Assembly (NCBI GenBank): GCA_949987565.1
Contig: OX465103.1
Coordinates: 1,045,045 to 1,109,044 of the forward strand
Reading direction: 5' to 3'
Source of the DNA: Luidia sarsii
Lineage: Eukaryota; Echinodermata; Asteroidea; Paxillosida; Luidiidae
Length of the DNA stretch: 64,000 nt
Made by a program: the position numbers and the translations under genes. How positions within the stretch are numbered: position 1 is the stretch's first letter; each line of letters opens with the position of its first letter. This document shows positions 9,630-21,449 of the stretch, in pieces. Below the pieces are notes generated by a model, which saw only the letters and a list, made by a program, of their open reading frames with translations, did no database searches and was not told the DNA's origin.

Positions 9630-10880
9630 TATTTTGTGAACACTGCATGTACTTTACATTCCACATATCTGGAAAATGAAACCAGTGGTGCGACTTTTGT
9701 CAGCAAATTGCTTCATTTCTATTGGCCCTCACCAAGCTTTGGCCAAAAAGGAGAATGATGATACTGGACAGACAATGTACACTTGCATTTACAGGCTACT
9801 TACATTACAGGGATTACTTGTTATCATGTAATCTACTAGTAATCCACCCTTATCAGTATCACATCACATTGTTATGTTGCATATCACTGCAGCCCTTAAA
9901 CGCATTAGTCATTTTTACCCGCGAGCTGACTGTCAACTGGCGAAGGAGGCCCTCTTGTGTCCAACATTGTAACAAGCTCTCTCCCACCACTTGCTCATCT
10001 GTGTGGTCTGAAGACATTGGACGTTTCACCAGAAGACGGGTTGCCCACAATATCAGCCTGCAGCTTCAAATAGCTTCAAATAGAGCAGTCAATGAACGAT
10101 TACCCCAAGAATCTTGGACATTTTAGAGACATGATAAAAAATACTGTGTTTATTTAGTTCCAGCGAAGTTTGTTCACTTTGTTTTCAAAAGCCATACAAA
10201 TTGCACGCACTGTACTTGTACGTGCGTGTATTTCTAATTTCAGGAAGTATTACTTGAGATGTGAGTTGCTTCCGGCATTTTGTCAGATTGGAGCCACTCA
10301 GATGACTTCCGCTAATGCTTCACCCTCCCTCCCTCTTCCCCCTAAGATGTCTGGGTATTGGGTAATGCTGTTGGCCGTTGGGAACATTAAAGCCGGGAAC
10401 ATGATTGGGGACTGAAGGCGTTTTGGCAGGCCATAGCTGAAGGTCCTACATGTATGTAGATCCCCACTCCATGGTGAATATTAATAAGGACCCTCGGTCT
10501 CTCTCCTAAATGTTCTCCGACGCCAAGCTAGCATCGCTGTGACGGGCTGAGAAGCTTCCCCAGGAAGCCTGGCTCTTAAGACCACATCCATATGCATGGT
10601 TTGTTTGGGAGAGCCACATGAAATCCCCCCACTGGCCCTAAGGTCCGACCTGGTGGTCCAGTGCTTCGAGGAAATGGGGTGGTCCCTCTCATTAATCAAA
10701 TCAAGTGTTCTACATTTGCTGCAGGCTGTCAAACATTTGAAGGATTTGTAGTCTAAACACATCCTCCAGTGCCTGGAGTATCATGTCATGTACTGTAACA
10801 TGCTTGAAGTGCCCATTATTAACCAGAATCCTGCATTTGAACTCAATCACGTACATGTGCACTTATCCAAGAGTTTAGAA
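9630..10880. other. Unique intronic sequence, nothing recognised
   Basis: Contains an open frame at 9722-10126 (134 codons) with no recognisable domain. Compositionally ordinary; no arrays. Confidence 0.35.
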
Positions 10881-10884
10881 TAGA

Positions 10885-11140
10885 TGACCCACACACTCTA
10901 TCTATCCCAAGGTGCAGAACAAAGAGGTATCGGAACAGCTTCTTCCCTCATTCAGCCTCTCTCTGGAATTCCCTTGAATTCTTGTTTTCCCCCAAACTAC
11001 GATCTTGCCCTTTTTAAGAGCGATATCAATTCCTATCTCCAGCCTTCCTTAGTCCCTCTCTATGGTATATCCTTCTTTCCTTAGCCTGGCTTTATAGCCT
11101 TGTTTTGGACAAATTTGCATACAAAAAAATCGGTATAAAA
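10885..11140 (+). mobile_element. Non-LTR retrotransposon 3' fragment (LINE end, copy 1)
   Basis: Translates, with breaks, to PHTLSIPRC, then R-x-R-N-S-F-F-P-x-S-A-S-L-W-N-S-L, the terminal motif of many CR1/L2/RTE-like reverse transcriptase ORFs in invertebrates. The nucleotide sequence is ~90% like 18816-19010 by eye. The frame is disrupted after WNSL. It ends in a short A-rich tail. A dead 5'-truncated copy. Confidence 0.7.
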
Positions 11141-12240
11141 TCCATGAGTAATAGGTACTTGAGATACACTTTTCAGTTGCATGAATAATAAACTGAGGAT
11201 TGTTTTTCTGATGCAAAGTGAGTGACTTTGATTTCCTGTGTTCATGTTATAATGAAGCCTTCAGGTTTAATTAATTGCTTTACAAAAACGAATTTTTTGA
11301 TTCACGATTACTTACATGTCCTTCTCATTCCTGGCCATTTTACATCAGAGGGCTTGAAAATGTGACGGTTGTGTGGGTACATGTGCGTTAGGCTTAAGTG
11401 TAATGGTGATGGCAACATTGATCAAATTTAAAAAAAAACTAGAAATTGAGAAAGCATTCTGAAAAATAGAAAAATAAGGACATACAATAGCTCTCTCAGT
11501 TGTGTAACTTTGGTCCTGAAACTACTGTACCTACTGTTTGAAGACTGTCAAATACTAAATGTCGGTTGGAGTTTATTTTGAGTTTTTTGCTTTGTAATGC
11601 CAATCTTGTCGCATACCATTGACAGGTACCCATTCACCCTTTTGTGACCCTAAGGAAAGAAAACAAAACCCAAAACCCAGCCTCCCTTATCCCCACCGGT
11701 CCCCTAGTGACCCCACCTCTTTACCCAAATGCTGCCTTGAGTCAACACAGGTGTTGGGACCTGGTTGCCAAGGTGTAACCGATGGCATTTCCTCTCTACC
11801 ACCAGAGTTTGGACCGGAGGACTGCGTCAATCAGATGTCCAAGGAGAAAGACTCCCACCCAGGGGACCGGTTACCATGCAGTCCAGTGTAGCCCAGATAC
11901 AATATCGCTAATCTCCCTGTCTGTGCAAATTGGTCTAGGCCATGGATTCCTTCTTTATCTGTGTGTGACTGTGTGTCGGCCGCTCAGAATCGGGCAGAAT
12001 CCCTCCCAATCCTCCCCGTTGCCAATGGCTTGGTATTTGTCTGGCTGGTATTCTGCCTTTTTCATACACTGTCTCTGCGATGTACTGTACATTTATGGTT
12101 AGTTACGGTACATGTAGTTCATGTAAATGTACATATGGTTTGTTACTTCATACTCATAGCCTGATCATGGAGGAACTTCTTATTCCTCCATGGCCTGGAC
12201 ACCATGTACACCATGTACTGTACCCCGGTATATGACTACA
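11140..12240. other. Unique intronic sequence, nothing recognised
   Basis: AT-rich first half, then a C-rich half (11620-12100) with several overlapping short open frames that lack family resemblance. No array. Confidence 0.35.
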
Positions 12241-12246
12241 CGTTGA

Positions 12247-12422
12247 TGTACATGTACATGTGTACATACATGTAGTCCATACATGTACATGTACATACAT
12301 GTATACAGGTACACATGTACATGTACATACAGGTAGTACATGTACATGTACATACTGTACAATGTACCAGTACATGTACATACTGTACAATGTACCAGTA
12401 CATGTACATGTACATGTACATG
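12247..12422. repeat. (ACATGT)n microsatellite array, imperfect
   Basis: About 175 bp of TACATG/ACATGT hexamers with interruptions such as CTGTACAATGTACCAG, which itself occurs twice. The hexamer is self-complementary, so each strand can fold on itself. The open frames here (repeated MYMYMY / VHVHVH) are artefacts. Confidence 0.9.
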
Positions 12423-12485
12423 AAAAGCACTGGTCACAAAGTTTTGATCAGACTTGTTTAGAAAGCAGACCAATCAACAGACCCA

Positions 12486-12575
12486 AATTAGAGGGACTGA
12501 CGTTTCAATCCTACACGTAGCACTAGCAGGACCTTTCTCATAGGTCCTTCTGGGATCAGAACATCGGGTTGTAAA
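12486..12575 (-). repeat. Family A copy with small insertion
   Basis: The minus strand carries TATGAGAAAGGTCCTGCTAG, then TGCTACGTG inserted before TAGGATTGAAACGTCAGTCC. The insertion falls in the loop of the second predicted hairpin. Confidence 0.6.
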
Positions 12576-12892
12576 CATTTTCTTTTTATTTGAATTTTGG
12601 GTCAAGTGAGTTAATGGCTGCAGCAGCTCGGGGATCACACAAAGTGGGTGCAGCTTTTTCAGATTATTACTCGGTATTTTATTAGTTTTGGGCCTTATAC
12701 GTGTACATTTACAGCGTATAGAAGCAAAGAAGGAAAAACACAAACATCTGCTCTCAGATATGCTTCAGAAAGCATGAACACCATCATGTGCAGGTTTAGT
12801 TTTCTTTGCTGCATTAATTTTCTAATCTTGGTCAAATACTTCGCCAAGCTACATGTTTTTAGTTTACAACCAGAATAGCTGCAGGTACATGC

Positions 12893-14073
12893 TGTCCATG
12901 CCCCCTGCCATCCCTGTCCCTAGCGCTGTCCCTGTCATCCCTGTCCCTGTCATCTCTGTCCCTGTCATCCCTGTCCTTATCTCTGTCCCTGCCATCCCTG
13001 TCCCTATCTCTGTCCCTGCCATCCCTGTCCCTATCTCTGTCCCTGTCATCCCTGTCCCTATCTCTGTCCCTGTCATCCCTGTCCATATCTCTGTCCCTGC
13101 CATCCCTGTCCCTATCTGTCCATGTCATCCCTGTCCCTATCTCTGTCCCTGCCATCCCTGTCCCTATCTCTGTCCCTGCCATCCCTGTCCCTATCGCTGT
13201 CCCTGCCATCCCTGTCCCTAGCGTTGTCCCTGTCATCCCTGTCCCTGTCATCTCTGTCCCTGTCATCCCTGTCCCTATCTCTGTCCCTGTCATCTCTGTC
13301 CCTATCTCTGTCCCTGTCATCCCTGTCCCTATCTCTGTCCCTGTCATCCCTGTCCCTATCTCTGTCCCTGTCATCTCTGTCCCTATCTCTGTCCCTGCCA
13401 TCCCTGTCCCTATCTGTCCATGTCATCCCTGTCCCTATCTCTGTCCCTGCCATCTCTGTCCCTATCTCTGTCCCTGCCATCCCTGTCCCTATCTCTGTCC
13501 CTGCCATCCCTGTCCCTATCTCTGTCCCTGTCATCTCTGTCCCTATCTCTGTCCCTGCCATCCCTGTCCCTATCTGTCCATGTCATCCCTGTCCCTATCT
13601 CTGTCCCTGTCATCTCTGTCCCTATCTCTGTCCCTGCCATCCCTGTCCCTATCTCTGTCCCTGTCATCCCTGTCCCTATCGCTGTCCCTGCCATCCCTGT
13701 CCCTAGCGTTGTCCCTGTCATCCCTGTCCCTATCTCTGTCCTTGCCATCCCTGTCCCTATCTCTGTCCCTGTCATCCCTGTCCCTATCTCTGTCCCTGCC
13801 ATCCATGTCCCTATCTATCCCTGCCACCCCTGTCCCTATCTCTGTCCCTGCCACCCCTGTCCCTATCTCTGTCCCTGTCGTCCCTGTCCCTAGCGCTGTC
13901 CCTATCTCTGTCCCTGCCATCCCTGTCCCTAGCTCTGTCCCTATCATCCCTGTCCCTATCTCTGTCCCTGCCATCCCTGTCCCTAGCTCTGTCCCTGTCA
14001 TCCCTGTCCCTGTCAACCCTGTCGCACTCTGTCCCTGTCATCCCTGTCCCTGTCATCCCTGTCCCTATTGCTC
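12893..14073. repeat. 27-bp minisatellite array (~1.18 kb)
   Basis: Tandem units of the type CCCTATCTCTGTCCCTGCC + ATCCCTGT, 27 bp (nine codons). Variants alternate GCCATC/GTCATC. Less common units carry CTAGCGTTG, TATCGCTG, or a 2-bp-shorter TATCTGTCCATG (13112, 13410, 13571). The TATCGCTG + TAGCGTTG pair recurs at 13191 and 13676, indicating a higher-order duplication of ~485 bp. Because 27 is a multiple of 3 and the unit lacks stops, several frames on both strands stay open for 120-200 codons. I find no start context, splice site or neighbour that supports translation. Confidence 0.9.
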
Positions 14074-14084
14074 TCTCCTTGCTG

Positions 14085-14165
14085 GCTGTGTTTGTCCAAA
14101 GGTTGTCATTCTGCCTTTGAGAAAGGTCCTGCTAGGATCGAGATGCCAGGCCCTCCTAAATCTTG
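14085..14165 (+). repeat. Family A copy abutting the minisatellite
   Basis: TTGTCATTCTGCCTTTGAG, AAAGGTCCTGCTAGGATCGA, GATGCCAGGCCCTC. Begins only ~12-30 bp after the 27-bp array ends. It keeps the upstream TTGTCATTCTGCC extension. Confidence 0.75.
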
Positions 14166-15470
14166 CGAATTGATGGAGAATTGAGACGCCTGTGAATTGC
14201 AAAGAAAGGATAGGCTCAGAGATGGCTGGTTTTGGAATCTCCTGATGGCTATAGCAGGCCTAGGCTATGCGGGCAGGAGGGAGGAGGAATCAGTCGGCAG
14301 ATTAGCAATTGCCCTGCCCCCCATGAAGGTTTATGAGGCAGAATATTTGTAGGATGGCTTTACGGGGCTGAATATTAGTATGCCATCTGTCTTGACTTCT
14401 AGACCACGTCTACGTGACGTAAAATACATTCACTGGGGAAACATCTGCACTGGAAATGTTATAGGTGAAAGAATTTAGAAAGGAGGACAAGATAAAACAA
14501 GTTAGTTATCCGAACCTTTTTCTTCATCGAGCATTCTTCAAAATCCTTTCAGTTTTAGGATTTCCCCCCTGCTGTAGGAACTTGAATGGTCAGTTTAATC
14601 TATCAAATTCTTTGTAGAAGTATGAGTTGGATTCTACTTTGGGTCATGAAATTGTAACCTCTTGACCTTCTCAGTTATATCATCACCTTCACTGTAACTG
14701 ATGGCCAGTTTAAACTTTTGGACCCGATAAAGGTTGAAGGAAGCCGGCATCAATGTCAGACTATTGGATGCGGCAAATTTGATTTGAACCCGCTGAGATG
14801 TTTACAGTAGAACGCCGGCAAGAAGCCGGATAATAAAGCCTGCGGCAGAGTGCTTTAGATGAGGAGTTTGGTAAATTGCATTATGGCACCGTTCTCCCGA
14901 CGTAATTCCGTCTCGTTTAGAGCCAGATTTGTCGGCAGCCAGTCCTCTCTGTGGATGGCACAGCTCGGCAGTTTGAGATCCTGGGAAAGCCTTCCTCACT
15001 TTCCAGCTCAATCGTCTGATAACTTTGCACAGGTGCGACAGACTTTCCACACGGAAAGAACTGAGCTGGTCTTGGTAGTCATTGAGATCTTTAGTGCCAT
15101 GCTTCAACCAATCCATCCACGTTGACTGTCATTGCTTGAACCACTCGATAAAATCAATAGGTTAATTTCTCTGTCTGGCTGACGGCTAAAGTCATGGTTA
15201 ACAAATTGTTGTAAACCTGGCTACGGCAGCTCGGAGATCATACAAGGTGGATGCAGCTTTTTAAATTCAATTCAAATAAACTTTTGGAAACTTTTTGAGC
15301 AGATTTTTGTTTTGCTTTTTTTTTTTTTGCTTGTATTCACATAGACCAAAAAAATCACAATGCAAAAAATTGTGAGTCGATTGTTGTTTAATAGCAGTTG
15401 TGCTCAGATGGTGGGTGTGTGCTTGAGGGAGACATATAAACAAGCACAGCACTTCCTGTCCATCAGAGCG
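14165..15470. promoter_or_regulatory. Unique intronic sequence with possible conserved islands
   Basis: No repeat array until the T run at 15317-15328. 14820-15110 is balanced unique sequence open in both strands (88 and 104 codons) without a recognised domain. Its even composition would also fit a conserved non-coding element. No specific factor site is claimed. Confidence 0.2.
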
Positions 15471-15474
15471 TGAG

Positions 15475-15715
15475 CGGTGCATTGTGGGATAAAAAAGAAA
15501 GAAGAAGGTGCGATTCAGCTGAGCGTTCCCACACACATAGTTTCGCAAATTAATGCAATTATCTGGAAAAGTCTCACTAATAGTGGAGTCCGAATTGGGA
15601 TTCAAATCCCACTAATAATCGCGTTTATTGTGCCCACAAAAAAAAGAAGTGGAGTTTGGATCGCAATTCAAATCGTGATCCAAATAATCGCATTTATTTA
15701 GGACAGTGGAAATGG
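15475..15715. repeat. AATCGCG/GATTCAAATC repeat, possible MITE
   Basis: Contains imperfect inverted words (GGGATTCAAATCCCAC; TTGGATCGCAATTCAAATCG, TGATCCAAATAATCGC). A related segment occurs at 50360-50420 (ATCGCGATTCAAATCACG, ATTATTTGCGCAGTGGAA). No target duplication was found, so the classification is tentative. Confidence 0.35.
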
Positions 15716-15917
15716 ACAAGGCTCAAGTATCTTTGGGCCACAGGGCCACTGACAAATTTGAACCTCCGTGCGCCTAGATCTACCATTGATGAGCACTGGA
15801 CAGTGAACGGCATTTTGTGACAGGTACCACTTGAGCAAAAATGAGCCCGCATCCCATCCCTGGTTTGTCCATACATGGTGGTCCGGTTCTCAATCCCAGC
15901 ATCCCTCGGCTACTCCC

Positions 15918-15955
15918 TCCTCCTCCTCCTCCTCCTCTTCCTCCCCCTCCTCTGC
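15918..15955 (+). repeat. (CTC)n microsatellite
   Basis: Short CTC trinucleotide run inside an open frame (15841-16344) that it makes proline-rich. That frame is not otherwise gene-like. Confidence 0.7.
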
Positions 15956-15999
15956 TCGCTCCAGCACGGCCCGTTCCCATCCTTCTGTCTGCCCCAAGT

Positions 16000-17515
16000 T
16001 TACACGGAGCCTCCTGCGGCGGCATCTGCCCCTGCCGCTGGATGGGATTTCAAGATGTTATCTTATCGCCAGAGGATGATCTCGGTGATGTTTCCACAAC
16101 TGTTCTCAGCTTGTTGGGCATGCATCCTCCCCTCCCTCAGGGATCGAGAAGAGAAAGAAAGAGAGAAGTGGGGTCTTATCCAAGTGGAAGGAGGTTTTCA
16201 TTTTCAAGTGCATTCGACCGTGTGATCTTTGATTTTTGTCTTCTGGCCGTCGATGGACGGTCCTCAAGAAATATTTGGGTTTCACACGACCAGTCTGTGT
16301 ACAGTGAGGATAGAATGTCGCCAAGTACATGTGTTCATTACTAGGTGTGCCCATACCGAGTTACAGATTGTGTAGTCTGCCACATGCCATGAGGATTAAA
16401 ATCTGATAAGGAATCCTATGACTTCAGAAATGCATTATGGATGGCCCTTTTCCAAAGCCCGGCTTAGGCCCAGGCTCCGGCTTTGTCTCTAGTTCTTTCA
16501 TCCATTTCAACTACAAGGCATGAAAACAGGAAGCCTTTGGCATCATTTTTGAATATTTTACTGAGTTTTGAAAATGAATCCAAAGCTTCAACTCCAACAA
16601 AGAACTCCAACTTGTATTTCAGCGTTTTGGATAACTGAGCCGAAGCCGGAGCCGAAGCCTAAGCCGGGTTTTGGAAAAGGGCCTTATATGATGCGCAGAT
16701 TTACAGTGCACTGGCTTTCATTTTTAACCAAAGCTCAAGATGTTGGTATACATGTGTACATTACATGGTGTACTGTACATGTACAACGGACGCGGGCAGT
16801 TGAAACGGACACCGTAGCATCCAGTCTTCAGTTGCCAGATAAAGGTTAGCAGTCCTAGCAACTGAAACATCACCACCAGCAACACGACATCGCGTGACTT
16901 TGATCACCTTTTCCCCTTGGTTGTACCACTGCGATAAACAACCCTTTCCATTCTTTGTTTAGCAGAGCTGTTAGGCAGAAATTGCCTGTGAAATTTCCCT
17001 TGAAAAGAGAAAATCCATTATAAAAAGCTGTACAATACAGAGGGCCATGCACTCATGCAGTAGAATTGCTGATCTCACAGGCTGTGTACTGCTGTCATGT
17101 TGATGTTACGCTCAATGGGATATGTTTTCACACAGGCGGGCAGAACCACACCAGATAGGAGTTGAATTTCCAATTAGGACTTTTAGGGGGTAATGTTCAT
17201 CCTGTCAGTCAGCCAGGATGAAGGCGGAAAGGAAAGAAACGGAGACATTCTGGGAAAAGAAGCATTCGTCTCCCAATTTTGAACCCTCCCTCCCTTCCCC
17301 TCCCCCCACCAAATTCTACAACTTGATCCACTTTCACTGGTTAGCTGAAGTGACAGGTTCAGTCAGCCAGATTGGAAGCAATCAGCAAACAAAGGCTGCC
17401 CCACCCCATTCCTCCCCTCCAGATCATCCCACTATTTTCCACCTGGCTTTGTCAGCCAATTATTTCCAGCAAACTCAAATCACCAGAAATTCCCCTCTTT
17501 TCATTCTCATTCAGG
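16000..17515. other. Unique intronic sequence, nothing recognised
   Basis: Ordinary composition. A short direct pair CCGAAGCCGGAGCCGAAGCC (16640) and small TACATG runs (16748-16783) are the only local structures seen. No exon supported. Confidence 0.35.
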
Positions 17516-17519
17516 GATT

Positions 17520-17555
17520 TTGTTTGAGAGTGAGAGAGAAAGAGAGGGAGAGAGA

Positions 17556-17586
<31 letters not shown>

Positions 17587-18000
17587 GGAGGGGGAGAGGG
17601 AGAGACAGAGAGAGGGGAGGGAGATGGAGGGGAGAGACAGGGAGAGACAGAGGGAGACAGACAGACAGACAGAGGGGAGGGAGAGAGGGAGAGGGAGGGG
17701 GAGAAAGAGGGAGAGGGAGAGATAGAGATAGAGACAGACAGACAGACGGAGATGAGGGAGAGAGAGAGAGAGGGAGGGAGAGCAGAGAGACAGACCGAGA
17801 GAGGAAGAAGGAGAGAGATATATAGAGAGGGACAGAGAGACAGACAAAGAGGAAGAGGCAGAGAGATATAGAGAGAGACAGAGGGGGAGAGACAGAGAGA
17901 CAGACAGAGAGGAAGAGGGAGAGGGAGAGATATGTAGAGAGAGACAGAGGGGGGGAGAGACAGAGAGACGTTGGGAGAGAGAGACTGAGAGACGCAAGCC
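17520..18000. repeat. Polypurine GAGA/GACAGA tract (~480 bp)
   Basis: Almost uninterrupted purine on the plus strand with GACAGACAGACA sub-runs. The RERERE/LSLSLS open frames are artefacts. Such mirror-like R.Y tracts can form triplex DNA; that is general knowledge, not shown here. Confidence 0.9.
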
Positions 18001-18754
18001 GGACTGTCCCATTTAATTACTGCAATCCAGCTTACCTGGTTCTGACAATAGACCGATTAATTCCCAATCCTTGTTGCTATTGTTGAAAAGGCAAAACAAA
18101 TTTCCTCCGCACCGGACCAGAAGGCTGGTTCTCATATGCAGGGTTGTCAACTGTCAAGGTACATGTACACGTACATTGTATTATAAGAGGAATCAGTAGC
18201 ACTGTGCAAACAAGCCATTGACATTAAGCCGCTGCTTGTCAATCCGGTCAACGTGAGCCTTTTCACAGAACGCTACCTACCCATTTCCCCTTGAATTGCC
18301 GAACTTGGGGATTATTTTTGGGTCGGCTTTGTTTTCCACGCCCCCTACATGCAAGACTAGCGACTCAGCATCGAGGAAGTTGTTTGTGGTGTGCATTTAC
18401 AACGTACATACATGGTATGTGTATGCAACCCTTGGCTGTTTTCTTGTGACGAACCTTGACATCTTGCAGGTGAGGACGTCTCGCTGAGACTGGTACCAGC
18501 GTCTGCAAGGGTCAGACTGGAGCGTTGTCTGCGGGTAAACTGCTCACGTCCTCAGCAGCCGATTCAGCCAGGGGGATTGGTTACCTGAGCAACTTTACTC
18601 TCCCCCCCACCTAAACCTGACTAGAGGGATCCTCCTCCCGGCCTTTATAGGGTCCAATCATGGTACAGTCCTTACCTGTCGCTTTGAGGACACTTTGTTC
18701 AGATGGAAAGCCAGATTCTACTGGTGTTTCTATGGAAGGTGTTCCTGTGCTCTT

Positions 18755-19130
18755 GCAGACTTGGTCCCCCTAGTCAGGACATTTCAGCGAGCAACCAGGC
18801 TGTTTGCCTCCTCTCACCCACACACTCTATCTATCCCAAGGTGTAGAACAGAGAGGTATCAGAACAGCTTCTTCCCTCGTTCAGCCTCTCTCTGGAATTC
18901 CCTTCCTGGTTCATGTTTCCCCACCAGCCTACAATCTTGCCCTTCTTAAAAGGAATATCAATTCCTATCTCCAGCCTTCCTGAGTCCCTCTCTATCTCCT
19001 TCTTTCCTTAGCCCTTAACCTTGAGTGGCTTTATAGCCTTGTTTTGGGCAAGGGCTTTAAAGCCTTGTTTTGGGCAAGGGCTTTAAAGCGAGTGTGCATT
19101 AAAAAAAATCACAAAAAATTACAATAAAAG
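18755..19130 (+). mobile_element. Non-LTR retrotransposon 3' fragment (LINE end, copy 2, longest)
   Basis: The frame 18695-18949 reads LVRTFQRATRLFASSHPHTL, then SIPRCRTERYQNSFFPRSAS, LWNSLPG. This is the C-terminal end of a non-LTR retrotransposon reverse transcriptase. After the frame breaks, a 3' UTR-like stretch has a duplicated TTTTGGGCAAGGGCTTTAAAG (19043-19087) and an A-rich end near 19100-19130. It is 5'-truncated and cannot move on its own. Homologous copies are at 10885 (plus) and 39550 (minus). Confidence 0.75.
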
Positions 19131-19254
19131 AAGTTCCAAAGCTTTCTCTCATTTGCTAAGGATTCATCAGTGACCCATCCCAATGGTTTGTTGACACTGT
19201 ATGATCAATGCTTCTTTTAATTGTCTGCTTGAAGGTAAAGGCAAACAGCTCAGG

Positions 19255-19400
19255 TACATTGTAGGATTCGAACCCATGATTTCTGATACACAGACCCTAT
19301 GGAGATACAATGTACTTTATTCGCTTGACCACCGAGCTGGTCAAGGTCGTGCCGTGGATTCCAAATGTGTACAGCGGTTGGATTTTCTTGAGTACTACTT
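19255..19400 (-). repeat. tRNA-like repeat, diverged copy
   Basis: The minus strand has GAGCTCGGTGG-like sequence (CCAGCTCGGTGGTCAAG), an A-box-like TGGTCAAGCGA, an extended middle and a perfect B-box GGTTCGAATCC. It aligns with the copy at 46245-46385 over the B-box, over the CCACCGAGCTGGT stretch and over the flank beyond it. The shared flank shows that a unit larger than the tRNA was duplicated. Confidence 0.55.
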
Positions 19401-19839
19401 TTGTAAGTGCTGTGTGCACAGAGCATTTCAAGCATGGGTTAGCATCGGCTCCGTGTCTAAATAATTATTGTCTGCAGACGTTAGCTCCAATGCAGTTTCA
19501 ATTTGTTTGGTTTACACTGGAGAGTGTCTGCAAATACATACACAGCCTGCAAGCAGCCATTGCCATACACAGTGTGCATACAGTGTGGGTACGCATGTGC
19601 GTACGTACTGTACATGTGCGGTATGCAGCCGCACATGTACATTGGGGGAAGTCGAACGCCCCACACACAATCATCAAGGCCTGTATCAACAGGCCAGTGT
19701 TATTGTCCATTACAGTGTGATCAGTCGGGCTGATGGGGGCTCCGATGCCGCAGGGGGGCTGCATTTACACCCCTAGCCAAAACCTGTTCCATTAACTCAC
19801 CCCGGGGCAAGTGGCAAGGGGTTAGTTAGGTCCCCCATC

Positions 19840-20060
19840 CTCCCCTCCTCCTCCTCCTCCTACCCCTTCATCATTACTCAGACTAAGGAGTCATCACTCA
19901 TTGGGATGACCGCCTCCTTAGCCCCTTGTCCAATCCGATGGCATCACTGGACCAATGGACCTCGTGCTCAATACTAATTATGCAATTTACAGGCGGGGCA
20001 CTTAATCAACACTCCCCGGAGAGGTGTCGGGAATATAATTTGATTGTTCCAGCCCAGTAC
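19840..20060. promoter_or_regulatory. Candidate conserved non-coding block (TAAT/ATGCAAAT-like)
   Basis: Unique sequence with CTAATTATGCAATTTACAGG (19973-19992), which combines a homeodomain core and an octamer-like word, and a run of ATC/ATGA words. Preceded by a short CTCCTC tract (19846-19860). Enhancer function is inference. Confidence 0.25.
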
Positions 20061-20148
20061 AATCACTGCCAGATTGCTTCGTTATCAGCGTTTGTGGAGA
20101 CTGGAGAGGGTCCCCCCACCCCCCCCCCCCCCAAAAAAAAACGAAGAT

Positions 20149-20183
20149 AAAAAAGTACAATGAACTTCTCATTGTACTTTTTT
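20149..20183. repeat. Perfect 15-bp hairpin
   Basis: AAAAAAGTACAATGA (20149-20163), loop ACTTC, then its exact complement ending TACTTTTTT (20169-20183). It follows a C run (20113-20132) and an A run. It may be a remnant of a small inverted-repeat element. Confidence 0.8.
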
Positions 20184-20189
20184 TTTCCA

Positions 20190-20480
20190 CTTCTCCACTT
20201 TAAAGCCTTGCTCCGATTGCCGGGATGCGAATTCTGTCCAGTCAAGTGAACGATTAACGGGGGCTTTTAAGAGGCGGTAGGGTTAGCGAGATGCTGAGGA
20301 CTTGCCCTCAGGGGGACTCCATCATCTCTTGCCAGGCTTTTGTCTTCCGCTGGCTCATTTGTGCCAAAGTTCATTAAGTCCTATTACTAATGCACACATT
20401 GCCGGGAAGCTCGCTGTCCCATCTCTTTCATGTTTCCATCACTCAACGTAAAGCGTACTTCAGGGCTACCCCTGCGTTTT
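20190..20480. promoter_or_regulatory. Candidate conserved non-coding block
   Basis: Non-repetitive island with TTCATTAAGTCCTATTAC and AACGATTAACGG words (two ATTA-type cores), bounded by simple sequence. No exon is recognised. Function inferred only from character. Confidence 0.2.
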
Positions 20481-21391
20481 CAACTGTGAGGCGGAACATC
20501 TCACACTCTCAATAGATCACCTCTGGTGTCTGTCTCCAAAAAACAAACATCTCATGCTTAAAAAAAAAAAAGTGCCGCAAAACAAAATGTAGCATACATA
20601 CATGTACATGTTGCATGTACATGTACTGTGTACCAGGGGTACATGTACCGGTACATGTATGTGGAAATGGCTTTATATGAGTCATTTCTCACACAGACCA
20701 TTTCCGTGCCCATGGTGACTAAAAGTTAAAAGTTGTTGGTGGAAATTTTTTTTCTGATTTTGGTACATTGCCTAGTTAGTGTCCATATTTTCATATTTGG
20801 TGATTGGAAACTTGGTTTTTATTCTAAAAACTGTGGTACAAAGCCATTATTGTGATTTTACCAGAATGTGACTCATTTTCACAGCGCCTGTCACATACAC
20901 ACTGTACATATGTGGTATCTGATGGTTCCAACAAAAAATCATAGTAAATTGCCAACCACAAATCCCAAAGCAGGCCACTCAAGGTAACACGGCTAAAAAG
21001 TGGGGAAAGATGAACATTTCTATATTTTTCTACATTCACTCATTCTCTATCCAATCTGCGACCCATGGAACCTCAATATACTGGCTCATCCACAATTTAC
21101 TCACTCACAGTTTACTCAAGTCTCATTCACTGAGCAAGGTATTGGTTACCACCTCAGACGCACAGGTTTCCAGAGAAAAAAACCTGGCGTGCAGTTGTAC
21201 AGCATCCCCGAAATATGAAGTTGTTGTCAAGGGAGTAAAACATAAATTCTTGGCAGCATTTCAGAAGCATCCCAACTGCGAGGGAGACGCATTCTTCCAA
21301 TTTCACGCCTGACCGGCCTTCCTTGAAAGCCCGTCGGCATGTAGGGGAGACATGAAAGTACGGCGCAGGAAAGGGATGGGGCCTGTTCAGC

Positions 21392-21449
21392 CATTCATTC
21401 ATTCATTCATTCATTCATTCATTCATTCATTCATTCATTCATTCATTCA
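21392..21449 (+). repeat. (CATT)n microsatellite
   Basis: About 14 perfect tetranucleotide units. Confidence 0.95.

Noticed and set aside
12893..14073. CRISPR-like direct repeats
   Set aside because: Units are contiguous with no unique spacers; the sequence is eukaryotic in character.
12859..14173. Multiple 120-200-codon frames over the 27-bp minisatellite
   Set aside because: Open simultaneously in frames on both strands because the unit is a multiple of three and lacks stops; no supporting gene structure.
15841..16344. 167-codon plus-strand frame
   Set aside because: Proline run is a (CTC)n microsatellite; the rest is unrecognised and overlaps other open frames.
17218..18012. RERERE / LSLSLS frames
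   Set aside because: Translation of GAGA/GACAGA simple sequence.
18695..18949. 84-codon frame as a host gene
   Set aside because: The RTERYQNSFFPRSASLWNSL pattern is the end of a non-LTR retrotransposon reverse transcriptase.
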